Below, one piece after another: positions 17,147 through 26,326 of a stretch of 64,000 bases of DNA. This DNA comes from Thermohalobaculum sp039816045 (GTDB taxonomy: Bacteria; Pseudomonadota; Alphaproteobacteria; Rhodobacterales; Rhodobacteraceae): positions 62,001 through 126,000 of the forward strand of contig JBCBYB010000009.1 in NCBI GenBank assembly GCA_039816045.1, written 5' to 3'. The position numbers and the translations under genes are program-made. The notes under the pieces are model-generated. The model was not told where the DNA came from. It made no database searches and was given only the letters and a program-made list of their open reading frames with translations. The stretch's first letter is position 1. Each line of letters begins with the position of its first letter.

Positions 17147-18057
17147 GTTCGGCAAACTTGCGGACCGAGCTGCCCCTGCTTGCGCTTCTCGCTTTGCTCT
17201 GGGGATCATCCTACCTGTTTATCAAGGTTGCCGTGGCCGAGATTCCGCCGGTCACGCTGATCGCGGTCCGCGTTGCCGGTGCAACCCTCTTCCTGTTGCT
17301 CGTGATGGGCGCACGATCAGAAAGACTGCCGCGTGATCCGCACACTTGGTGGATGCTTTTGCTACAGGCGGTGTTCAACAGCATCGGAGCATGGACTGTG
17401 CTCGCCTGGGGGCAACAATATGTCGAATCTGGCCTTGCCAGTGTCCTCAACTCGACCTCCCCGATCTTCGTCTTTCTCATCACAGCGCTCGTGACGCGGC
17501 ACGAAACGCTCAACGGGCGTAAGCTGGCCGGTGCGGTTCTGGGCCTCATGGGTGTTGCGCTGATCGTCGGGGTGGATGTACTGCGCGGTCTCGGTGATGA
17601 GGTCGCCGGGCAAATCGCCTGTTTGATCGGCGCTGTGCTTTACGCAGGTGCGGCGATCTACGGCAAGCGGTTCGGCCACATCAGCGCCGTTGCCACGGCC
17701 ACAGGCACGATGATCTGGGCATCGGTCGTTCTCGTGCCTCTTGCTATGGTGCTGGATCGACCTTGGACCCTGATTCCAAGCCCAACAGCTATGGCCGCAA
17801 CAGCGATCTTGTCGATCCTCTGCACCGGGGTTGCGCTCCTGATCTACTTCCGGCTGGTGCGCACAATCGGGTCCATGGGGGTTGCGAGCCAAAGCTATCT
17901 GCGTGCGGGCGTCGGCGTCATCTTCGGTCTCGTGTTCCTAGACGAGACATTCAATCTGCCGGTGGCGGCAGGACTCTGTGCGGCCATAGCGGGGGTCGCG
18001 TTGATTAACTGGCCCGCAAAAAGGAAAACCGGACATTCGCTGCGGTCTGACGAATGA
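17143..18057 (+). CDS. EamA/DMT-superfamily exporter
   Basis: 304-aa inner-membrane protein with about ten hydrophobic helices arranged as two EamA repeats (LLALLALLWGSSYLFIKVAV in the first, ACLIGAVLYAGAAIYGKRF opening the second). DMT proteins export metabolites, amino acids or drugs. Co-transcription with NIPSNAP and ABM genes under an ArsR-type repressor suggests an export-plus-detoxification cargo; the substrate is unknown. Confidence 0.88.
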   Translation: MSSANLRTELPLLALLALLWGSSYLFIKVAVAEIPPVTLIAVRVAGATLFLLLVMGARSERLPRDPHTWWMLLLQAVFNSIGAWTVLAWGQQYVESGLASVLNSTSPIFVFLITALVTRHETLNGRKLAGAVLGLMGVALIVGVDVLRGLGDEVAGQIACLIGAVLYAGAAIYGKRFGHISAVATATGTMIWASVVLVPLAMVLDRPWTLIPSPTAMAATAILSILCTGVALLIYFRLVRTIGSMGVASQSYLRAGVGVIFGLVFLDETFNLPVAAGLCAAIAGVALINWPAKRKTGHSLRSDE

Positions 18058-18160
18058 TCAAGTTGGGCTCGATCCAGCCATTTGCTGCGCGCAGTACGAA
18101 GGTCCGGACCGGTCGCGGCGCCCTGGAAGCTAGCCAGGAGCCCTTGCTGAGTTGCACGTC

Positions 18161-18187
18161 GCCTTACATATTGCATAGACGTAAGGC
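18161..18187. promoter_or_regulatory. Inverted repeat, VapBC-2 operator candidate
   Basis: GCCTTAC and GTAAGGC, perfect 7-bp arms separated by 13 bp, 29 bp before the antitoxin ATG. Confidence 0.55.
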
Positions 18188-18215
18188 TCAAGCGAAAGCG
18201 TGTGGAATCCCTAGA

Positions 18216-18467
18216 ATGACACTCGAGTCGACCGTGACGTCGAAAGGGCAGACGACCCTTCCGAAGGACGTGAGAGAGCATCTCGGCCTCAAGGCCGGCG
18301 ACAAAGTGCGCTACCTCGTGATCGGCGACGAGGTCCGGCTGGTTCGTCCGAGGAAGGTGATGAGCCTCTGCGGCAGCCTTCCCCACGAAGGCGAACCGGT
18401 GAGCCTCGACGAGATGGACGAGGCGGTCCGGGACGGCGCTACCTCCCGCCAGCGACGGGATCGATGA
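18216..18467 (+). CDS. vapB: AbrB/VapB-type antitoxin
   Basis: 83-aa antitoxin with the canonical SpoVT/AbrB start (MTLESTVTSKGQTTLPKDVR, then LKAGDKVRYLVIGDEVRL). It is unrelated in sequence to the VapB at 5435. The ATG at 18216 lies inside a longer frame, but the family begins here and an inverted repeat lies just upstream. It overlaps the toxin gene by ATGA. Confidence 0.85.
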   Translation: MTLESTVTSKGQTTLPKDVREHLGLKAGDKVRYLVIGDEVRLVRPRKVMSLCGSLPHEGEPVSLDEMDEAVRDGATSRQRRDR

Positions 18468-18862
18468 TCGGGCTCGATACGAACATTCTCGTCCGCTTCC
18501 TCGTCCAGGACGATCCGAGCCAGTCCGCAGCGGCGCAGTCCCTCCTCCGCCGCTGCTCGACGAAGGAGCCTGGGTTCGTCGGACGGGAGGTCCTCGTCGA
18601 ACTCGTCTGGGTGCTCGAGCGCGCTTATGGCCATTCGGCATCGAGGATCTCGGCTACCCTGATCGGTTTGCTCGAGGCTGAGGAACTGGTGTTGGAGGAC
18701 GCGGACGATGTCGCGACCGCCGCGGTCGCGTATGGAAGCGGTGTCGCCGATTTCGCTGACCACATGATTGCCGCCGCCGCGGTTCGGGCCGGATGCGAGA
18801 CGCTCTACACCTTCGACCGGAAGGCGGCGCGACACAACGCGGTGACCTTGCTCGTGAAGTAG
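18464..18862 (+). CDS. vapC: VapC-type PIN-domain RNase toxin
   Basis: 132-aa PIN protein. Metal-binding acids can be placed at D5 (MIGLDTNILVRFLVQDD), E46 (VLVELVW), D96/D99 (GVADFADHMIAAAA) and D118 (YTFDRKAA). Second VapBC of the window; its sequence is of the FitB-like type and differs from the first. Confidence 0.87.
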   Translation: MIGLDTNILVRFLVQDDPSQSAAAQSLLRRCSTKEPGFVGREVLVELVWVLERAYGHSASRISATLIGLLEAEELVLEDADDVATAAVAYGSGVADFADHMIAAAAVRAGCETLYTFDRKAARHNAVTLLVK

Positions 18863-18952
18863 GTGGACGACGGGGCTGCAAAGGGCTGCTCCCGCCAAGA
18901 TCGGTTGACAGCCAAAACCCCCTTAGGCATCCTGAACAGGTGCCAGTTCGGT

Positions 18953-18970
18953 CTCCTCTTTTCGGAGGAG
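18953..18970 (+). promoter_or_regulatory. Hairpin occluding a Shine-Dalgarno sequence
   Basis: CTCCTC-TTTTCG-GAGGAG forms a 6-bp stem whose 3' arm is the SD of the gene starting at 18975. A perfect -35 TTGACA lies at 18905-18910 with no good -10 box. The structure could limit translation of the following gene. Confidence 0.45.
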
Positions 18971-18974
18971 CACC

Positions 18975-19292
18975 ATGTCATCCATCCTGCGCAAACGCCC
19001 TGTTCCCGATCCGACGCGGAAGATCACTTTCCCCGTCACGGAGAAGCTTGCGGCCGATGTCGAGGCGCTGGTCGAGCGGGCGGAAGCTCTCGGCTTCGAC
19101 GTCTCGATCGAGGAGAGGCTCGAGGCTGCCTACCGCCGTATCCATGCGAAACTGGCGAAGGAGATGAAGGCGCTCGATTTTCAGGCACGCGACGCCGGAT
19201 CTGACGATATGCCCACTGTCGAGGCAGTGGAGCAGGAACCGAACGACGAAGAGGCGGAGCAGGGTGCGGCTGTTCGTGTCGTCGGAGGCTGA
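18975..19292 (+). CDS. Hypothetical acidic protein
   Basis: 105-aa protein with a basic start (MSSILRKRPVPDPTRKITFP), a central amphipathic helix region (LAADVEALVERAEALGFDVS then LEAAYRRIHAKLAKEMKAL) and a very acidic tail. It could be a small coiled-coil or ribbon-helix-helix-like protein; I do not recognise the family. A strong GGAGGAG lies 4 nt before the ATG, but within a hairpin. It is convergent with the end of the tra operon. Confidence 0.55.
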   Translation: MSSILRKRPVPDPTRKITFPVTEKLAADVEALVERAEALGFDVSIEERLEAAYRRIHAKLAKEMKALDFQARDAGSDDMPTVEAVEQEPNDEEAEQGAAVRVVGG

Positions 19293-19370
19293 CCCGACTT
19301 CGGGGGCGGGTGCCGGACGTGGCAAATCCGCCCTCGCATAGGATCCGGCGCAATTTGCGGAAATATTTAA

Positions 19371-19385
19371 CTCCATTTCATGGAG
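19371..19385 (-). terminator. Stem-loop at the end of the tra operon
   Basis: CTCCAT / ATGGAG with a 3-nt loop; read on the minus strand it is followed by TTAAATATTT. It lies 30 bp beyond the last tra gene, so it may be a weak terminator. The tail is A/T-mixed rather than a pure T-run. Confidence 0.35.
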
Positions 19386-19414
19386 GTTCGGAGCCTATCG
19401 TAAAGTCTTTAAGC

Positions 19415-19636
19415 TCACCTTCCGAGAAAACCTTTGTACTCCGGGTTTGCCGGATCAGTTGGGTCACGCATCAATGCCGCACGATGGTCCTCATATTCGT
19501 CCATTCCTTGATCAGGCTGTTGATGCACATGACCACCAGATAGCTTCTTCCCACGAACCGAAGACCAAATAACTAGCGCCCGCAGCACGGCAATAGCGAT
19601 CAATACGAACACGGCAGCAAAGACCTCCACAGCCAT
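19415..19636 (-). CDS. Small single-span membrane protein, end of tra operon
   Basis: 73-aa protein with one N-terminal transmembrane helix (MAVEVFAAVFVLIAIAVLRALV) and a hydrophilic tail ending in DPANPEYKGFLGR. ATG at 19636 has GGAGG 8 nt upstream, which favours it over a GTG at 19645. It starts 5 bp after the traG stop, so it is the last gene of the operon. Function unknown. Confidence 0.55.
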   Translation of the reverse strand: MAVEVFAAVFVLIAIAVLRALVIWSSVRGKKLSGGHVHQQPDQGMDEYEDHRAALMRDPTDPANPEYKGFLGR

Positions 19637-19641
19637 CGAGT

Positions 19642-22600
19642 TCACCTCCGCGCGTCATCCGAAGTTCCGTAGACGTTCTGTCGAAGCGGTTCGCCAGTCG
19701 GAGGGTCGTCTGACCCGCCATCACCAGTCCGTGGCCTGAACTCGTCGGTCTGCGGCCACTCGCGGCGCTCATCATAGCGCATTCCGACATCGGACAGAAT
19801 GCTCTCGACATTCGTCGTCCGGCCCGAGGCCGCGCGCTTCAGGTCGTAAATGACGGATGCGGCGAGGCTGTCGCGGTTTCCGAACTCCTGGCGGATCTGG
19901 TCTTCGAGAGCATACATCCGGTCGTTCTGCTGGCCGGGCTTCTCCATGAGCTCGGCGAAGTAGTCGCCGGCGGTCGTGCTGCCGCCGCCCTCGATCACGG
20001 CGCGCCAATAGGCCTGTCTGCGATCCGCCTCGCTCTCCGGCCCTGTCACGCTGCCGAGGATCGTGGCCTTCACGCGGTTGTAGCCGTCGAGGGCGTCGTC
20101 GAGGAGGCCGCGGTCGCCATGGCCATCGACGGCCCGGATCTCGGCGGCGAAGTCGCGATCGCGGATGAAGCGCTCCTCGCGACCGCCTTGCGTCTCGCCC
20201 AGCTCCGCTCGACGGGCCTCATAGACGCTGCGCGGGGTCCGCATCTCTCCCGCATTGTCGACGGGTGCCGCACCCATCGACAGATCGGCGCCGCCGACCC
20301 CGCGCTCGCGCCCACCGAAGTCCCGGGCAATGCCGATCTCCGGGATCTCGATCCGGGATGCTCTCGGATCGCCGGCAGGACCTGCCTGCAGACCGACCGA
20401 GCCGAGGATCTCGTTCAAGAGCCGGTAGTCACCGGCTTCGCGGAGGGCGGTCAGGCCACCGGCCGCGTAGGACCGCTGGATCTGACCCGGCGCGCTCGTG
20501 AAGACACCCATGTCGTGTGTGTAGCGGTCGGACCACCAGTCCGCGCGGTTGGCATAGCCGTTCTCCATCAGCTCGTATTTGAGCTTCTTGTAGGCGCCGG
20601 ACTCGACGACGAGATTCGCGGCTTCGACGAGCCCCATCTCCTGGGAAAAGCCGCCGGTCTCGGAGCGCGTCAATGCCTTCTCGTAGCTCCGCTCGGCGCC
20701 GACCGCCTCGCTCGCCTCGCGCCTGAGCGCCTCGGTCTCGGTGAAGGCGCTGCTGTTGAAGCCGCTCTGGGTGAGGCCGCGCTGGATGTCCCGCGCGAAG
20801 GCCATCTGGAAGGCCGATTGCAGCCCTTCGTTCTCCTGGAACGCGCGCTGCATCTCGTTGGAGACGTTTCGATCATCAGAGCTTACGAAACGCTCGGTCG
20901 ACTCGTGTCGACCGTCGATGCCCGCATTGACCCCGGCCGATCGTGTCCCGCCACGGCTCGGACCACCAGTTCCACGCGACGCACCCATATTTGCGCCGGC
21001 GGTCGCAAGGCGGCTCATCGCCTCGACATCGTTCTCGGAGCTTCCCCGTGCCACACGATACGCCCTTGAGAACGCCTCGTTCTGGAGAAGCCCGTAGACC
21101 TCCGAGTTCTCGGCGCGCTCGCTGTCGGTCCAGAGCGTGCCGCTCGTGGAGCGGGTCTCCGAGCCCCGGCTCGAGGAGAGCGCGCGGTCGAGGGCCTGGC
21201 TGAACTGGAGCCGCTCACTCTGCATGGCGCGCTCCGCGGCGGTGACGCTCTCGGTATTCGCGGCCGAGAAGGTGAAGCGGGGGAGCACGCTCTGGGCGCC
21301 GTTCACATGGAAGCCCGCAACGGGCGTCTCGCGCATGGGCGACTCGACCATGAGGAGCGGCTGCTTCGCGATGCTGCTTGGGGCCGGGACCCTCTCGTCG
21401 AAGGTGTCGGGGCCGCCGGCGCGGGCGGCGATGGTGTTGAAGCTGTAAACGCTCCCGGTGATCAGGAGGAGGCTCAGGATCGGCACGGAAGAGGCGAAGA
21501 GGCCGGCCACGGCGAGCTGCTTTTGGACCTCATCATCGGCCGAGAACTGCCCGCCGAGCGAGGTGAAGGGCAGGCCCGCGCCGTCGAGGCTCGCGATATC
21601 GCTCGCGAGGCTGTGCAGGATGTAGAGGTTGATGAAGGCGAGCGTCGGCGCCCAGAATTGGATCCAGAGCCCGATCAGCACGTAGCGCGAGACGATCCGG
21701 AAGCCGCTGAAGCCCATCACGGCCGCGACGAGCACGATCGGCGCCATCGCATAGAAGAAGCCTTCGACAAACGAGATGAGCGGGCGGGTGTAGCTCTCGA
21801 AGATGTTGCCCTGCGCGATCCACTGGGCGTTGCGCTGCCGGATCGCATCGGCGAGCGCGACGGCGAAGCCTTCCTTCATGTCGAGCTGGAGCCGCCGCAT
21901 CGCACCCATATCGACAAGCGGCCCGACGAAGAGCGAGAGCAGTGCCTCGTCGGTCGAGACGCCCGGCGGCAGACCGAAGATCTCGAAGAGCTCGCCGACG
22001 CGCTCGTTGACCACCGCCTCGGTCGGCGCAATGGCACGGGCAGGATCGTGGAAAAGGTCGGCGAGGACCTGCGCCTTGAGCGCCGGGATGAAGCTCGTGT
22101 GCGACCATTGCACGAGCTCGGTGTGGCCCTCGACGCAGTCCTCGTTCGACCCCGCCCCGATATGGTTGAAGGTGCCGAAGGCCGCGTTCTCGAATTTTAG
22201 GGCCTCGTGGACGAGGATGGCCGAGGAGAGGGCGGTGCGCTGGATCGCGCCCATATCGAGCCCGAAGCTCGTGCAGGTCGAGACATACATCACCCAGGAG
22301 CGCCGGAAATCCCCGCCTGCCGCCTCGCTCGCGGCCGCATAGGTGTCCGGGAAGCTCGCGGCCCGGCGGAGGATCGACCAGGTCTCGAGCGCCGAGGCAA
22401 ACCCGTCCTCGGTGATGCCGGGATAGGAGAAGGCCGTCTCGGTCATGTCCGTCAGCGCATAGCCGATGCGGCTCAGAAGGCTTCCCGTGAATGCGATGCC
22501 GAGGGGCACGTTGGCGACCGTGCGCGTCTGGCCGGTATAGACGTTCTCCATGGTGACCGTGGTCTTGGGCACGAAGAGCACGCCCCAGACGAGGAGGACG

Positions 22601-22800
22601 ACGAGGAGGTGATGGAACTGGATGCCGCGCGCCTGCAGGATGGCTTGGCCGGCGAGCGCGAGCACGCCGAGGAGCATCACCGTCGCGAGCAGCCCCGTAT
22701 AGTCGTTGGCTGTCCCAGTGCCGACATTCCCCATGATGGCGGCGACGCCGTTGACGATGTCGGCGAGGAAGGCGAGATCGCCGAAGACGAGCCAGTCCAT
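19642..22800 (-). CDS. traG: TraG, mating-pair stabilisation protein (F-type T4SS)
   Basis: 1052-aa inner-membrane protein with a large hydrophilic C-terminal part. The N-terminal TraG_N region has several membrane segments (LLATVMLLGVLALAGQAIL, FHHLLVVLLVWGVLFVPKTT, a cluster near residues 350-400, and SVPILSLLLITGSVY). The C-terminal half is charged and helical. TraG-type proteins work in mating-pair stabilisation with TraN, and the N-terminus also in pilus assembly. The length is near that of F TraG (938 aa). traH follows upstream with a 4-bp gap. Confidence 0.85.
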   Translation of the reverse strand: MDWLVFGDLAFLADIVNGVAAIMGNVGTGTANDYTGLLATVMLLGVLALAGQAILQARGIQFHHLLVVLLVWGVLFVPKTTVTMENVYTGQTRTVANVPLGIAFTGSLLSRIGYALTDMTETAFSYPGITEDGFASALETWSILRRAASFPDTYAAASEAAGGDFRRSWVMYVSTCTSFGLDMGAIQRTALSSAILVHEALKFENAAFGTFNHIGAGSNEDCVEGHTELVQWSHTSFIPALKAQVLADLFHDPARAIAPTEAVVNERVGELFEIFGLPPGVSTDEALLSLFVGPLVDMGAMRRLQLDMKEGFAVALADAIRQRNAQWIAQGNIFESYTRPLISFVEGFFYAMAPIVLVAAVMGFSGFRIVSRYVLIGLWIQFWAPTLAFINLYILHSLASDIASLDGAGLPFTSLGGQFSADDEVQKQLAVAGLFASSVPILSLLLITGSVYSFNTIAARAGGPDTFDERVPAPSSIAKQPLLMVESPMRETPVAGFHVNGAQSVLPRFTFSAANTESVTAAERAMQSERLQFSQALDRALSSSRGSETRSTSGTLWTDSERAENSEVYGLLQNEAFSRAYRVARGSSENDVEAMSRLATAGANMGASRGTGGPSRGGTRSAGVNAGIDGRHESTERFVSSDDRNVSNEMQRAFQENEGLQSAFQMAFARDIQRGLTQSGFNSSAFTETEALRREASEAVGAERSYEKALTRSETGGFSQEMGLVEAANLVVESGAYKKLKYELMENGYANRADWWSDRYTHDMGVFTSAPGQIQRSYAAGGLTALREAGDYRLLNEILGSVGLQAGPAGDPRASRIEIPEIGIARDFGGRERGVGGADLSMGAAPVDNAGEMRTPRSVYEARRAELGETQGGREERFIRDRDFAAEIRAVDGHGDRGLLDDALDGYNRVKATILGSVTGPESEADRRQAYWRAVIEGGGSTTAGDYFAELMEKPGQQNDRMYALEDQIRQEFGNRDSLAASVIYDLKRAASGRTTNVESILSDVGMRYDERREWPQTDEFRPRTGDGGSDDPPTGEPLRQNVYGTSDDARR

Positions 22801-22804
22801 CGCC

Positions 22805-24202
22805 CTACTCCGCGCTGAAGCTGGCGAGGGCGGTTTCGGCCTCGGGCTGCATCACCAGAAAGAAGCCCTCGTAGATGCGCATCAGCTCCGCGAGGTTGCC
22901 GTGCTTCCTCTGAAGCCGCGCGATCTCGGCATCGTTGGCGCGCACCGCCGCGGCCATGACCTCGGCGAGTTTCACGCTGTAGCCATCCTCGATGGTGCCG
23001 GCGGCGCGCTGTGCGGCGGCGTGGAGATCGCGGACCATCTGCGCGGTGAGCTCGAGGGCGAGCTGGAAGGCGGCCTCGCGGGCGAAGGTGATCGCCGCCT
23101 GCTCGGAGATGCTGGCAAGCCGCACGAAGTAGGCGCCCGTCGAGCCGGGCAGGGCGGCCACGAGGCTCCGGGTCGGCGCGTCGAGCCCGCCGTCCCGCAT
23201 CTGTCGAAGCGCCCCGGTGTCGGGATCGGTCAGGCGGTGGAAGACGGCCTGCGCGAAGCCTTCCTCGCCCCAGTCGCTCTCGACCATGGCGGGCGCAAGG
23301 CAGCCGTCCTCGCCTTCCCCGTTGCAGCTCATGTACCGGGTGACCGAGCCGTCGATCCAGGATTCGATGAGGCCGGGATCGCCATTGATGGTCGCGATCT
23401 CGAAGCTGTCGGCGCCCTCGTCGTAGTCGACGATGACGGTGCCGGAGATCGTCATCATGATCGAGAGGATCTCGTCGTCGCCACCGGCCTCGAACCAGTC
23501 ATCGACGCTCGAGGATTTAAGCGCGCGCCAGACGAGGTTGCCGGTGAGCCGCTCCTCCATCTGATCGGGTGCGGAGGCCGCGACCGCCTCGGTCGGCGAC
23601 TGGCCGGTCGAGGTCGACCAGCTCTCGAAGACATCGCCGATGCCCTCGACCGTCGCGATGGTCGAGGCCTCGCCGTATCTTTTGCCGGTGAGCGCTGACG
23701 CAGTGTCGTTGACGATGCCCTGGGCCAGCTGACAGCTGTTCCCGAAATGTTGGTTCAGCTCCTGGATCTTGCGCTGCAGCGTCTCGATGGTGCGCATGCA
23801 TTGCGGGCAGACCCCGTCGAGGGCGAGCTGGAAGGCATAGCCGACGGCGTTCGAGGCGACGGCGCGCATGAGCTCGACGAACTGCTCGGCGTTGATGAAG
23901 CTGAAGGAGCCTGTGAAGAAGTCGATCCCGCCGCAGCCCGCCCGAAAGTTCGGCGGCGTGAAGGCGACGAGGTTCGGATCGACGATGCGGTTGCGCACAT
24001 AGAGACTGCCGCCGGAGATCTCGCCCCGCCGCTGGGTTTCGTAGAAGCCGGGCGGCGTGGCGTTGACCATGTTGTCGAACATTGCGCTCATCTGCTCGCG
24101 CATGCCGGCGGAGGCCGGCGGGGCAGGGACGGCCAGAGCCGCGAACAGGGCTGCAATCACGGCAGCCCGGCCTCGCCGCATCGATGGGTTAAAGACAATC
24201 AT
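22805..24202 (-). CDS. traH: TraH, F-pilus assembly protein
   Basis: 465-aa protein with a signal peptide (AAVIAALFAALAVPAPPASA). Family marks include MFDNMVNATPPGFYETQRRG, FRAGCGGIDFFTGSFSFI and the CPQCMRTIETLQ cysteine pair, plus a coiled-coil end (IARLQRKHGNLAELMRIY). TraH is a periplasmic/outer-membrane-associated component needed for pilus extension, interacting with TraF, TraU and TrbI. The ATG overlaps the previous stop (ATGA). Confidence 0.9.
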   Translation of the reverse strand: MIVFNPSMRRGRAAVIAALFAALAVPAPPASAGMREQMSAMFDNMVNATPPGFYETQRRGEISGGSLYVRNRIVDPNLVAFTPPNFRAGCGGIDFFTGSFSFINAEQFVELMRAVASNAVGYAFQLALDGVCPQCMRTIETLQRKIQELNQHFGNSCQLAQGIVNDTASALTGKRYGEASTIATVEGIGDVFESWSTSTGQSPTEAVAASAPDQMEERLTGNLVWRALKSSSVDDWFEAGGDDEILSIMMTISGTVIVDYDEGADSFEIATINGDPGLIESWIDGSVTRYMSCNGEGEDGCLAPAMVESDWGEEGFAQAVFHRLTDPDTGALRQMRDGGLDAPTRSLVAALPGSTGAYFVRLASISEQAAITFAREAAFQLALELTAQMVRDLHAAAQRAAGTIEDGYSVKLAEVMAAAVRANDAEIARLQRKHGNLAELMRIYEGFFLVMQPEAETALASFSAE

Positions 24203-24450
24203 CGCGTTTCTCCCTTCTCGCTCGCGCGGGCGTCCGTGCCGCCGGTCACCTCCGCGTCCTCGCCGACCCAGGCCGCGCAGAGCCCCGCTGCCATGCGGCG
24301 AAGCCAGGGGCGGAGATCGGCGGGCACCCAGACCGTCACTTCCGTGAACCCTTCTTCGCGTCGCCGTCGTCGGAGGCTCCGCATGCGTTCCCTCGGGCCC
24401 TCGCGCCCGCCGGCGCGGCCGCGCTCAGGCTCGTCATGGTCGCTCGTCAT
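24199..24450 (-). CDS. Small arginine-rich protein between traF and traH
   Basis: 83-aa protein overlapping traF by 4 bp and traH by 4 bp, which supports it as a real operon member. The N-terminus is very basic; the middle (GFTEVTVWVPADLRPWLRRM) resembles a ribbon-helix-helix DNA-binding strand and helix, so it could be a small regulator. That is a weak motif-level guess; the family is not recognised. Confidence 0.5.
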   Translation of the reverse strand: MTSDHDEPERGRAGGREGPRERMRSLRRRRREEGFTEVTVWVPADLRPWLRRMAAGLCAAWVGEDAEVTGGTDARASEKGETR

Positions 24451-25415
24451 GGCACCCCGTCGCCGGCCATCCGGCCGCGCAGCCAGGCGACGAGCCGGTC
24501 GGGATCCTCGAGGATCTCCGGATCGATCTCGGCGGGGCTGACCTCCGCCGTGCTGCGCTGGACCGGCAGCGTCGCCTCCCAGGCCTCCTCCGAGACCCAG
24601 CCCGCCTGTTTCGCGACGAGGAGGATGCGCCGCTCAAGATCGGTCCGGGTCATCAGGCCCTGGCCGACGAGCCGGATCTCGCCCGGCGGGCGCATGAGGG
24701 CGATCGCCGGCACGGTGCGCACGCCGAGCAGCGCCGCCTGGCCGCGATCCGGCACCCAGTCCACCTGGAAGGCGCCCGAGGTCATCGGTCGGCCGTCGAG
24801 CGCGACCGCCATCACCTCGAGCCCGGTCGTCCGTTCGATCGCTTCTAGCAGCGGTGCCTGCTGTTCGCAGTAGGGGCAGGTCGAGGCATAGAAGAAGACG
24901 AGGCCGGTCTGGCGTGCGAGATGGGCGAGGAGCGCCTGCCGTGCGCGATGCGCCTGCGCATCCATCGCCTGGGCCCCGAAGCTCGCGATCGGCCGCTCGG
25001 CATTGGCGTCGAGCAGCGGATCGCCGAGTGTGACCGCCTGGGTCGCCCGGGCGAAGGCCGAGGCGCGGTCCATCGCGACCCGCTGGAGCATGAGATAGGC
25101 GCGCACCTTCGCGGGTGTCGGATCGTCGACGGCGGCATCGCGATAGCGGTCGAGGTTCTCCCGGAGCCAGGCGGAGGAGAGCGGGGTCGGGCCGCTTGGT
25201 GCGGGTGGCGATGCGCCGGCCTCCTCGGGGTCTGCCAGCGGCTCCTCCTCAAGACGTGGCTCTGCGGGGGACGGTGCTTCGAGCTCTCGCGGCGGGTCGT
25301 CGTACCAGAACCAGCCTTCGGCCCTGCCAGCGTGGAAGCCTTTCGGTGCTTCCTCGCCGGCTGCAGCGCCGGCAAGACAAAGAGCGAGAAAGGAGAGAGG
25401 GATCGGTGGTCTCAT
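24447..25415 (-). CDS. traF: TraF, thioredoxin-fold pilus assembly protein
   Basis: 322-aa periplasmic protein. A signal peptide (MRPPIPLSFLALCLAGAAAG) is followed by a proline/glutamate-rich stretch and FHAGRAEGWFWYDDPPRE, a TraF family mark. The C-terminal thioredoxin fold has the active-site CPYC in FFYASTCPYCEQQ, so unlike F TraF it could be redox-active. It works with TraH and TraU in pilus assembly. ATG 25415 overlaps the previous stop; AGAGG lies 7 nt upstream. Confidence 0.88.
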   Translation of the reverse strand: MRPPIPLSFLALCLAGAAAGEEAPKGFHAGRAEGWFWYDDPPRELEAPSPAEPRLEEEPLADPEEAGASPPAPSGPTPLSSAWLRENLDRYRDAAVDDPTPAKVRAYLMLQRVAMDRASAFARATQAVTLGDPLLDANAERPIASFGAQAMDAQAHRARQALLAHLARQTGLVFFYASTCPYCEQQAPLLEAIERTTGLEVMAVALDGRPMTSGAFQVDWVPDRGQAALLGVRTVPAIALMRPPGEIRLVGQGLMTRTDLERRILLVAKQAGWVSEEAWEATLPVQRSTAEVSPAEIDPEILEDPDRLVAWLRGRMAGDGVP

Positions 25416-26326
25416 TGGGAGGCCTCTGGCGCGGCCGCGATCGGCCTGGAGGCGCCCCAGCCGAGGAGCCGGACGCCGTCCTCTGTGCCAAGACCTTCTG
25501 CGAAGAAATGCGCGCGGCCGCGATGAAAGAGCACCGGGGCGGGCAGGAGGCGAAGCGCGCCGGTCTCGTCTGGCATGCCGATGCGGTTGGCGGGGATAGA
25601 GAGGAAGGCCCAGTCCGGGAGCCGCGCCGAGACGCCGGTCAGGAGCGGCAGCTCGTCGACAACGGGCAGGTAGCGGACAACATCGAAGCCCGGGACGATG
25701 AGCATTCGATCGACCCGCCAGGCCGACCCGCCGGTGAGTGGAGAGGCGTCGATGAGCTCGGCCTCGTCGTCTTCCCGGACGCGCAGCCGGTGGAAACACT
25801 CGCCACGCTCGAGCACCCGGCAGGCCGGCAGGGACCAGTGTAGCGTCGTCGCCTTGGCGATAAGCGGCCCGCCGAGCATCTCGACGCTCGTCGTCAGTGG
25901 ATCGATCTCTGGTTTGGGGCCCTCCAGATCGCGGGCAGCGTCCTGCATCGCCTCGGAGACAAGACCGTAGAAGGCGTCGAGCGCCTCCTGTCCGCTGCTG
26001 CCGAGATCCTGCGGTGCGAAGCCGAAAATGCGCACGCGCTCGATTTCTCCGCGCCGATCCGGTCGGAGAAGCGAGGCCGCCCCTGCCCCGGTGTTGCCGA
26101 GGGCGAGAAGGCCGATGCCGGGCAAGAGACTGCCCGAGCGCGCGCGGAGCGGCGCGACCGGCTGGGCCGAGGCGACGATCGTTTCGGCATCGCCCGGTCC
26201 CTCAATTTCTGCGGCAGCGAGGATGCGCGCGGCAAAGCTGGGTGGCCCTGAGGACGGCGTACCGTCGGACGCGGTGCAGGCGCCAGCGCCCAGAAGGCCG
26301 AGAAGAAGAAGGCGGGCGGTCACCAT
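25412..26326 (-). CDS. Putative secreted/lipoprotein of the tra operon
   Basis: 304-aa protein with a short hydrophobic leader ending in LLGLLGAGAC, a possible though imperfect lipobox. The body (RVRIFGFAPQDLGSSGQEAL, RVLERGECFHRLRV) matches no family I know. It overlaps the M15 peptidase gene by 7 bp and traF by 4 bp, so it is part of the operon. It probably acts in the periplasm with its two neighbours; a role in cell-wall passage of the pilus is an inference from position. Confidence 0.55.
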   Translation of the reverse strand: MVTARLLLLGLLGAGACTASDGTPSSGPPSFAARILAAAEIEGPGDAETIVASAQPVAPLRARSGSLLPGIGLLALGNTGAGAASLLRPDRRGEIERVRIFGFAPQDLGSSGQEALDAFYGLVSEAMQDAARDLEGPKPEIDPLTTSVEMLGGPLIAKATTLHWSLPACRVLERGECFHRLRVREDDEAELIDASPLTGGSAWRVDRMLIVPGFDVVRYLPVVDELPLLTGVSARLPDWAFLSIPANRIGMPDETGALRLLPAPVLFHRGRAHFFAEGLGTEDGVRLLGWGASRPIAAAPEASQ

